Assembly: GCF_014211975.1 (NCBI RefSeq)
Contig: NZ_CP060084.1
Location: forward strand, 1,674,001-1,738,000
From: Teredinibacter haidensis
GTDB lineage: Bacteria; Pseudomonadota; Gammaproteobacteria; Pseudomonadales; Cellvibrionaceae
DNA length: 64,000 nucleotides
Reading direction: 5' to 3'
Made by a program: the position numbers and the translations under genes. The notes under the pieces were generated by a model. The model was not told the DNA's origin. It did no database searches and saw nothing but the letters and a program-made list of their open reading frames with translations. The stretch's first letter is position 1, and every line of letters begins with the position of its first letter. Below are positions 34,972 to 41,331 of the stretch, in pieces.

Positions 34972-36246
34972 CTAGTGGCCTTTAGGCTTCTTGTGCTCCC
35001 ATGCCCCTTTGGGGGTTAACTTAAGCATTAACACATCGTGGCGCTTAATCGTGGTTTTGATAAGGTCTTTCGTGTTGCCTTTATTATCTTTGTTCCACAA
35101 ATCCTGCCAGGTATAAATTTCGGCATTAAAGTCGACTTCACGCTTAGTCAGATCATCAACGATTTTTTCATTTCTAAAACCAAACTTAAACGTCTGATCG
35201 TGATTATTGCGGTTTAACGCCGCCATAGCCCACTCACCGTTGGCGAGAGGCTTAAACCAAACATCAACGCCATCTTTCGATTTAAGTTTGAAGCCCTGAA
35301 TGCCCAATTCGTCCTGATCCACAGCAATAACATCTTTATTGGTGACGATCGACAGCGTTTCTTTAGACATGTTACGCAGATCATTACCAGCGATTAAAGG
35401 CGCTGCCAACATTGCCCACATTGAGAAGTGTGCGCGATCTTCCTCGGCAGACATGCCATTACCCACTTCCATCATATCCGGGTCATTCCAGTGGCCTGGA
35501 CCAGCGTATTTACGCAAGCCGTCCTGCATATCGAGAATTTGTAGTACTCCCCAAGAGGACCACGTTCCATGATCGTACTCACAGTCGAAGCAGGCATAGA
35601 TATCGCCCGTTGTGCGCCACAATTGACCTAATGGAGACGCCCATTTCCAGGGATCGTTATCACCCCACTCACAAATGCTTAAAACCATTGGACGACCGGC
35701 AGCCTTCAAAGCGCGACTGATGGTCATGTAAGCACCCTCAGCTTTTAATCCATCCGTTTCACACCAATCATATTTCAGGTAATCGACACCCCATTCCGCA
35801 TAGGTTTTCGCGTCCTGGAACTCATAGCCGCGGCTGCCAGGTTTCCCCGCACAGGTTCTCCATCCAGCATCGGAATAAATGCCTAATTTCAACCCACGCT
35901 TGTGCATATAATCGGCAAGCGCCTTCATACCCGAAGGAAAGCGCTCTTTATCCACCTGAATGCGTCCGTTAGCATCGCGGTCGCCATGCCAGCAGTCATC
36001 AATGTTCACATACTCATAACCGACATCTTTCATACCGGTTTTGACCATGGCATCGGCTGTAGCCTTGATCAATTTTTCATCGACATTGCAGCCAAAGTTA
36101 TTCCAGCTATTCCAGCCCATAGGCGGTGTCATCGCCAAGTGCTCGTACTTGTCTGCAGCGACTTGGTTAGCGCTGAGCATGGCTAGCACAAGGCCAAGGG
36201 CAAATCCAGCCCCAAGTAAACGTTTACCCTTCATTCGAGTAGTCAT
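34972..36246 (-). CDS. GH27 alpha-galactosidase
   Basis: A 424-residue exported enzyme with an Arg/Lys-rich start and hydrophobic signal segment (LLGAGFALGLVLAMLSANQVAA). The GH27 barrel shows TPPMGWNSWNNFGCNVDE, YVNIDDCWHGDRD, LGIYSDAGWRTC, the nucleophile Asp in YLKYDWCE (D160) and the acid/base region GHWNDPDMMEVG (D255/D257). The last 130 residues form a beta-sandwich. It removes alpha-1,6-galactosyl side chains from galactomannan or galacto-oligosaccharides. It is divergent from genes leading to a GH5 mannanase, consistent with galactomannan use. A putative operator and a strong leader hairpin lie upstream. Confidence 0.95.
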   Translation of the reverse strand: MTTRMKGKRLLGAGFALGLVLAMLSANQVAADKYEHLAMTPPMGWNSWNNFGCNVDEKLIKATADAMVKTGMKDVGYEYVNIDDCWHGDRDANGRIQVDKERFPSGMKALADYMHKRGLKLGIYSDAGWRTCAGKPGSRGYEFQDAKTYAEWGVDYLKYDWCETDGLKAEGAYMTISRALKAAGRPMVLSICEWGDNDPWKWASPLGQLWRTTGDIYACFDCEYDHGTWSSWGVLQILDMQDGLRKYAGPGHWNDPDMMEVGNGMSAEEDRAHFSMWAMLAAPLIAGNDLRNMSKETLSIVTNKDVIAVDQDELGIQGFKLKSKDGVDVWFKPLANGEWAMAALNRNNHDQTFKFGFRNEKIVDDLTKREVDFNAEIYTWQDLWNKDNKGNTKDLIKTTIKRHDVLMLKLTPKGAWEHKKPKGH

Positions 36247-36303
36247 TAAAGTAATCCTCGTAAGCTTTTGTTAAATAAAGATATTGTTTTATAGATGATA
36301 AGA

Positions 36304-36348
36304 TAAAAAACCCTCCACCCAGGTTCCCAATAACCCGGACGGAGGTTT
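36304..36348 (-). terminator. Terminator-like hairpin in the GH27 leader
   Basis: On the minus strand AACCTCC...GGAGGGTT and CCGGGTT...AACCTGG form a long two-part stem around the loop ATTGGG, followed by TTTTTTATC. It stands 58 bases before the GH27 start codon, downstream of the putative operator. It has the form of an intrinsic terminator, so it may act as an attenuator or end a short leader RNA. The stem has one G-U pair that favours the minus-strand transcript. Confidence 0.6.
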
Positions 36349-36370
36349 ACTTTGGCAATCTCCTGGCGCC

Positions 36371-36386
36371 AATGTAACCGTTTTCA
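36371..36386. promoter_or_regulatory. Putative LacI/GalR-type operator upstream of GH27
   Basis: TGTAACCGTTTTCA (36373-36386) is an imperfect palindrome with a central CG, the form of LacI/GalR-family operators. The 13-mer AATGTAACCGTTT at 36371-36383 recurs exactly at 59654-59666 upstream of the CE3-like esterase. It lies 125 bases upstream of the GH27 start, in the gap shared with the divergent MCP-like gene. No regulator gene is adjacent. Confidence 0.5.
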
Positions 36387-36514
36387 TTGAGGCTGTGCAT
36401 TCTACCTTTATCAGCACTTCGTGTGTAGTCTAATTAGCACTTTAGGATATCCATGGGGATGAAGCGAGTTTGTGCTATACCCTTAAAGTACTTAATTTTT
36501 AACCGGTAACCAGC

Positions 36515-37129
36515 ATGAGAGACAACTATCAACGCCAATATTTTGTGTCGGCCGCGTCCGTTGCTGCAGAGCTCCACAAGGCGATGCTTGTTGCTCGAGA
36601 CATCTCACTCACCGCCAGTAACGCCCGCGCACTCGCGTTACGTGCGGGCCACGGAGCAGCAGGATTTAGAGCGCTAACGGAATTTATTGACGAGCTGGCT
36701 AGAAAAACGGTCAGCGCGTCTAAAGAGATAAACGCCGAAGCGATTGAGATGAGCCGAACAGCATCGGATATTGCCCGTGCGCGCAATGCGCTGGACCGGT
36801 TTCAGCTCGCCTATAAAAAAGGCGAAGGCGCCCCCTACCTCCACACGATCGACCACGCCTACACAAGAACAAAGCAACGACATGGCAGACTTGAAGCGGC
36901 CTTTCGCGATCAAATATATCAACTGACCGACCGCCTAAATGAACTCGGAAGAGAGCTGCGCACAGCGACTGTACTCGCCGCAATGTCCCGCGTAGAAGCC
37001 TCCGCATCAGGTAAAGCATTCGAGGATTCCCTCAATGTAATAGCGGAGAACGTTGCTCAGGCGGCAGAAAAAATTCAATTACATGTTCGATATTCGCAAC
37101 GCTTATTTGGCGATATCACTCTACACTAA
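36515..37129 (+). CDS. Soluble MCP-like helical protein
   Basis: A 204-residue, almost entirely helical cytoplasmic protein with no transmembrane segment. The stretch LTASNARALALRAGHGAAGFRALTEFIDELARKTVSASKEI resembles the adaptation/signalling helices of methyl-accepting chemotaxis proteins (compare N-A-A-x-E-A-A-R-A-G-x-x-G-x-G-F-x-V-V-A). The characteristic hairpin-tip sequence that contacts CheA and CheW is not recognisable, and the helices after residue 80 carry a basic heptad-like pattern. It ends 24 bases before an ODP-type diiron protein gene, so the two are likely one transcript. A chemoreceptor-like partner for the oxygen sensor is the best guess; the function is not shown by sequence alone. 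Confidence 0.6.
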   Translation: MRDNYQRQYFVSAASVAAELHKAMLVARDISLTASNARALALRAGHGAAGFRALTEFIDELARKTVSASKEINAEAIEMSRTASDIARARNALDRFQLAYKKGEGAPYLHTIDHAYTRTKQRHGRLEAAFRDQIYQLTDRLNELGRELRTATVLAAMSRVEASASGKAFEDSLNVIAENVAQAAEKIQLHVRYSQRLFGDITLH

Positions 37130-37153
37130 CAATAGATAATCGAGTAAAACACA

Positions 37154-37885
37154 ATGCTGACCAAGGAAATCTACAGTGGCAATAGCCACCGGTGGTTTAT
37201 GTTTGGCCGAGACCCGGACAAGGCCGATAACATTATCGACACCAACCAATATATGGTGTGCTCACAAAAAAACGCTTTGCTTATGGATCCTGGGGGAATC
37301 GAACTCTTTTCCGCCATGCTAGCCAATGTTGTTAAACAGGTTCCGGTTCAGCAGATTACGCATTTATTTGCCTCTCACCAGGATCCGGATATTATTTCTT
37401 CTCTTGGTCTTTGGGATCAGGCGCTGGAAAATGCAACACTACATGCACCATGGCTGTGGGAAGGTTTTATTCGTCATTTTGGTATGAATACGATCAAATT
37501 CAACGCGATTCCAGACGAAGGTGCCTCTATCGTGCTCGATAACGTACATATACAGTTTATCCCTGCACATTATTTACATTCATCCGGCAACTTCCACGCA
37601 TACGACCCGGTCGCTAAAATTTTGATGAGCGGTGATGTAGGCGCCGCACTAGAAACCGTTAACGCGCCGTTATTTGTAGAAAATTTTGAAGAACATAAAA
37701 AATTAATGACGATGTTTCACCAACGTTGGATGCCGTCAAATAGAGCAAAAAACGACTGGATAAATCGTGTACGTAAATTAAGTATCAACATGATGTGTCC
37801 ACAACATGGCCGAATTTTCAAAGGTGATGATGTTCAACGCTTTTTGGATTGGTTTGAAGACCTTGATGTTGGTACGGCCATTTAG
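37154..37885 (+). CDS. ODP-type diiron metallo-beta-lactamase-fold protein
   Basis: A 243-residue cytoplasmic protein with the metallo-beta-lactamase fold of flavodiiron proteins but no flavodoxin domain. Probable metal ligands are H75, D77 and D79 (FASHQDPDI), H139 (IPAHYLHSSGNF), D161 (LMSGDVGAAL) and H218 (CPQHGRIFKG). HQDPD replaces the H-x-E-x-D-H of flavodiiron proteins, which is what I recall for the oxygen-binding diiron protein (ODP) family, members of which bind Fe(II)/O2 and signal to the chemotaxis kinase. Its upstream neighbour is MCP-like, and a GH5 mannanase starts 34 bases downstream. A sensor role is inferred from family and context. Confidence 0.75.
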   Translation: MLTKEIYSGNSHRWFMFGRDPDKADNIIDTNQYMVCSQKNALLMDPGGIELFSAMLANVVKQVPVQQITHLFASHQDPDIISSLGLWDQALENATLHAPWLWEGFIRHFGMNTIKFNAIPDEGASIVLDNVHIQFIPAHYLHSSGNFHAYDPVAKILMSGDVGAALETVNAPLFVENFEEHKKLMTMFHQRWMPSNRAKNDWINRVRKLSINMMCPQHGRIFKGDDVQRFLDWFEDLDVGTAI

Positions 37886-37919
37886 GCATTATACGACCTT
37901 TAAAATAAGAGATACTGTT

Positions 37920-39392
37920 ATGACCAAACTATTTCGTGCGCTGCTTACCTGCGCGCTGTTTATTTCCGTTCAAACTTTAGCCTTCGATACTTTTATTACT
38001 CGCGATCAGCACCGCTTAATGGATGGTAATAAAGAGTTTAGATTCGCCGGTATTCACGCACCAGAATTACACCGTATTGAAGATGACTCCAGAGGCCCAT
38101 GTAAAGCAGACCCGCGAGGCTGGGGCCAATACTTTAAGTGGCCGACGGCACTGGAACAGGAGAACTGGATCAAAGCGCTGGTTAAAAGCGGCCATAAAGC
38201 CATGAGAGTGTATGTACTTTCGGTCGGCACAGAGTGGGATGCAGCCTGCGGAAGGGAAACCCATATTCTTGCGCCCACTGAAAAAAACGGGCTACCCCGC
38301 ATCAATGAAACGGCAATGATCCATTACGACAGTATGATATCCCTAGCCGATAAACACGGTTTACGCTTAATTCTGCCGTTTATTGATCACTGGAAATGGT
38401 GGGGAGGCCGCGAGCAATTAGCAGCCTTCTATGGCGAAAAGGAAGATGACTTTTACAATGTGAAAAGCAAAACTTACGCAGCTTACCAGTATATTATTCA
38501 AGAAGTTATCAACCGCAAAAACACCATCTCTGGCCGTTTGTATAAAGACGAACCCGCCATTATGGCCTGGGAAACCGGGAATGAGCTGAAAGGATCAACC
38601 GAAGCTTTTGTTAAAAACACGGCGGCCCATATTAAATCTTTGGATACAAACCACTTAGTTCTCGATGGCACCTACCTGAAGGTTAATCCTTCTTCCCTTG
38701 ACGACCCCAATGTCGATATCATCTCCAACCACTTTTACACCGTAAACCATAACAATAATCCCGCACAGATTCTGAAAGACCTGAAAGCCATCGACGCGAA
38801 AAAAGTGTATATCATTGGCGAGTACGGGTTAAAAGATGCCGCCGGTCTAAATGACATTATGCAAGCCGCCGTTAACACGACCTATAAAGGTGCAAGAGCG
38901 GCAGGCGCATTTATTTGGGGGTTCCGTGGCCATAGAGAAGTTGGTGGTTATTATTGGCACAAGGAATATACCGGCCACTATAGCTATCATATTCCGGGCT
39001 TTGCTGGAAATGATGGCAATGAAGAGCGAACCGTTGTTGATCTCGTACGCAAAGCGCAGGCACAAATGAATGGAATGAAAAACGCTCCAGCCCTACCGGT
39101 ACCGGAAGCGCCTCTTTTACACGCCATAGGCAACCCTAAGGCCATAAACTGGATGGGAGCACCGCTTGGGCGTTACTACAAAGTAGAACGCTCCGCGTCC
39201 CGCCTGGGCCCATGGAAAGTGATTGCAGAAAAAATATCGGATGGTCGCAACGAATACGACCCCTCCAACGACTCGGTTTTTAGTGATACCGGAAAGCTAA
39301 GCCCTGGCGAATATTTTTACCGCGTATATGCACAAAACGAAAGTGGTATCTCACCCGCGTCCAATACAATGAGCGTTACCGTTTCACCGTAA
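37920..39392 (+). CDS. GH5 endo-beta-1,4-mannanase
   Basis: A 490-residue secreted enzyme with a signal peptide (MTKLFRALLTCALFISVQTLAF). The GH5 (subfamily 7-like) barrel has FRFAGIHAPELHR, KAMRVYVLSVG, LILPFIDHWKWWGG, the acid/base Glu in WETGNELKG (E222) and the nucleophile in IIGEYGLKDA (E301). It is followed by a fibronectin-III-like domain of about 90 residues (YKVERSASRLGPWKVIAE, YRVYAQNESG). It hydrolyses internal mannan linkages. The ATG at 37920 is the start; the longer frame from 37806 overlaps the ODP gene. It is likely co-transcribed with the two sensor-like genes. Confidence 0.92.
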   Translation: MTKLFRALLTCALFISVQTLAFDTFITRDQHRLMDGNKEFRFAGIHAPELHRIEDDSRGPCKADPRGWGQYFKWPTALEQENWIKALVKSGHKAMRVYVLSVGTEWDAACGRETHILAPTEKNGLPRINETAMIHYDSMISLADKHGLRLILPFIDHWKWWGGREQLAAFYGEKEDDFYNVKSKTYAAYQYIIQEVINRKNTISGRLYKDEPAIMAWETGNELKGSTEAFVKNTAAHIKSLDTNHLVLDGTYLKVNPSSLDDPNVDIISNHFYTVNHNNNPAQILKDLKAIDAKKVYIIGEYGLKDAAGLNDIMQAAVNTTYKGARAAGAFIWGFRGHREVGGYYWHKEYTGHYSYHIPGFAGNDGNEERTVVDLVRKAQAQMNGMKNAPALPVPEAPLLHAIGNPKAINWMGAPLGRYYKVERSASRLGPWKVIAEKISDGRNEYDPSNDSVFSDTGKLSPGEYFYRVYAQNESGISPASNTMSVTVSP

Positions 39393-39407
39393 ACCACATA
39401 TCGATAG

Positions 39408-39427
39408 AGGCGCCTATGATGGCGCTT
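39408..39427 (+). terminator. Terminator after mannanase
   Basis: A 7-bp stem AGGCGCC / GGCGCTT with loop TATGAT is followed by CTTAT; the U-tract is short. It lies in the 45-base gap between the convergent mannanase and arfB genes. Confidence 0.5.
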
Positions 39428-39437
39428 CTTATCTATG

Positions 39438-39863
39438 CTACTCAGCAACAGGCTTACGTGACGTTTTCACTACCGAACGGTGAGCCTTATTTTGTAATCG
39501 TCTGCGAACAGATGCCCTACTCGGCTTCGTCGCGATCCGTCTGACTGGAGCATGTACATATCGCCCCAGGAAGTCTTTCAATCGCTCAATACCATCCTCC
39601 TTATTTTTTTCCTGCGTACGAAAACACTGAGCCTTGATAACAATTTCACCTGTTTTTGTAATACGCTTATCACCGCTAGCTAGCACACGATCAATCATTA
39701 GCTTTGGCAAATTTGAGCGGTATAAAGAAAAACGCAATTGTATTGCAGAAGAAACCTTATTCACATTCTGCCCTCCGGCTCCCTGAGCACGAATAGCAGA
39801 GAACTCTATGTGGTGTTCTTCAAGCAGAATTCTGTCAGTGAGGTACAGCGGAAACTCAATCAT
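39438..39863 (-). CDS. arfB: Alternative ribosome-rescue factor ArfB
   Basis: A 141-residue peptidyl-tRNA hydrolase of the RF-I superfamily. The catalytic GGQ motif is at residues 30-32 (RAQGAGGQNVNKVSSAIQLRF). The C-terminal tail is basic and ends with RRRLQNKAHRSVVKTSRKP, as expected for the part that enters the empty mRNA channel of stalled ribosomes. Its start overlaps the cmoM 3' end by 8 bases. Confidence 0.95.
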   Translation of the reverse strand: MIEFPLYLTDRILLEEHHIEFSAIRAQGAGGQNVNKVSSAIQLRFSLYRSNLPKLMIDRVLASGDKRITKTGEIVIKAQCFRTQEKNKEDGIERLKDFLGRYVHAPVRRIATKPSRASVRRRLQNKAHRSVVKTSRKPVAE

Positions 39864-40671
39864 AACGGCAAAGGTAGTGAATATAACGTGCCATCTGCCA
39901 AAAAGGCTCCCTGCGCGAATATTCCAACTCTTTTTGAATTAAACCTTCCGGGTCACGGTTGCGCTGTTCCGGATCGAGTATGTAGTCGTGAAAAACACGA
40001 ATACCACTTTTGCACAACAGGGAAAACCCCTCATCATTCAACTGTTCACAGATATGTTCTGGGTTCTGGGGGTGGGTTGGCGTGAGACTACCGCGAAAGG
40101 CGGTGAAATTATCAATATCAAACTTATGATAGTTCGTGCGAAGCAAATTTTTAAACGCCAAACCATTCATGTTGTAAAAGGTTAACGAAAGGTAGCCGCC
40201 AGGCTTTATTAAACCTGTTAATTTTTTAACCAGTGTATGCGGCTCTGCCATCCACTCGAGTAAAGCATGACACAGCACTAGATCGTATTTTTCCGGCAGC
40301 CCTTCATCAGCAAGTACCGAATCCAACTGTTGCATTGGACTCTGCACAATCGCAATTCGCTTGCGATACTCTTCACCATGAACATCCACCTCACGATCTA
40401 TCGAGGCCCGCGCCAGATTGAGCATTTCGGTGGAGATATCATTAATCACTAGCTCACAGCCATGAGTCGCCAACCGGCTTGAAAACAGCGCTTCACCTGC
40501 CGCGACGTCCAACACGCACTTATTCCCGGAGTCAGAGAGATATTCAGGGATAAATTGCTGAAAGTCGCGCTCCAATACCTTTAAACGAACGCTCCCCTTA
40601 AGTGAGCCATAGACATTTCGGCGAAAACGCATCGCCAAATCGTCAAAATTTCGATCAACTTGCTGGGACAT
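39856..40671 (-). CDS. cmoM: tRNA 5-carboxymethoxyuridine methyltransferase CmoM
   Basis: A 271-residue class I SAM methyltransferase. The N terminus NFDDLAMRFRRNVYGSLKGSVRLKVLERDF is characteristic of CmoM. The SAM site is VLDVAAGEALFSSRLA, and DLVLCHALLEWMAEPHTLVKKL and GGYLSLTFYNMNGLAFKNLL match the family. It methylates cmo5U in the wobble position of tRNAs. It is flanked on the same strand by a MazG-like gene upstream (14-base gap) and arfB downstream. Confidence 0.93.
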   Translation of the reverse strand: MSQQVDRNFDDLAMRFRRNVYGSLKGSVRLKVLERDFQQFIPEYLSDSGNKCVLDVAAGEALFSSRLATHGCELVINDISTEMLNLARASIDREVDVHGEEYRKRIAIVQSPMQQLDSVLADEGLPEKYDLVLCHALLEWMAEPHTLVKKLTGLIKPGGYLSLTFYNMNGLAFKNLLRTNYHKFDIDNFTAFRGSLTPTHPQNPEHICEQLNDEGFSLLCKSGIRVFHDYILDPEQRNRDPEGLIQKELEYSRREPFWQMARYIHYLCRYD

Positions 40672-40685
40672 GGGGCAAATACCTG

Positions 40686-41171
40686 CTACGGTGAGCCGGC
40701 TTTCTTTTTAAGTTTTGCGGCACCTTCGCTAACCACCAAACGGCTGGAGGCAATACGTTCTGCAATATTAGCCCAATCAATATTCGCGGAGAGATCTCGA
40801 TCTTGAATAGCGGTATTGGCGGCTGACCTGGAAGTAACGGATGAAGCAGCAGCAAAGCAGCGCTCTACATGCTTTTCGCGGTTAACTAAAAGCTTGTCCT
40901 TTACAAGCACCCATGGATCCATATCGAGCTTGTGGCAAAGAACGGTTAAGTAAATATAGATATCCGCGACATCTGCAGATATATCCTTCAGGCACGCGGC
41001 GTCATCATCAATAATTTCGGATTCAATCTCCGACATCCTCTGAAAATTTTCCAGCAGCTTAGCCGCTTCAACGACTATCGTCGTCGCCAGGCTTTTAGGG
41101 GAGTGCTTTAGCTCACACCCTCTTGCTTCCGCTACTCGACCAAATTCGCTAAGGATTAGCTCCTTATTCAT
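40686..41171 (-). CDS. MazG-like nucleotide pyrophosphohydrolase
   Basis: A 161-residue all-alpha protein of the MazG/dCTPase superfamily: HSPKSLATTIVVEAAKLLENFQ, then DISADVADIYIYLTVLCHKLDMD and KLLVNREKH. The Glu residues in the EAAKLLE helix and the Asp pair in DVADI are at the places of the metal ligands of MazG-like enzymes, although the first helix lacks the typical E-E-x-x-E. The C-terminal 45 residues are an unrelated Ala/Ser-rich extension. It probably hydrolyses (d)NTPs to NMPs; the substrate is unknown. It is first in the MazG-cmoM-arfB run. Confidence 0.8.
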   Translation of the reverse strand: MNKELILSEFGRVAEARGCELKHSPKSLATTIVVEAAKLLENFQRMSEIESEIIDDDAACLKDISADVADIYIYLTVLCHKLDMDPWVLVKDKLLVNREKHVERCFAAASSVTSRSAANTAIQDRDLSANIDWANIAERIASSRLVVSEGAAKLKKKAGSP

Positions 41172-41331
41172 GAACTTCTCCGCTCTGCTTACAGAGCTCT
41201 ATTATAAAAAACGGTAATACTTCCGGGTCCAGAAGGTTGAATTCTACCAGTCTTAAGATTACATTCGTTAGCTTGTTTTCTGGTCGGCATCAAAAACTTT
41301 CCAAATAGCCGCTCTCCCCACTGAGGTTTTC

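Noticed and set aside
37806..37919. Longer start for the GH5 mannanase
   Set aside because: It overlaps the ODP gene and lacks a signal peptide at its N terminus; the ATG at 37920 gives one.
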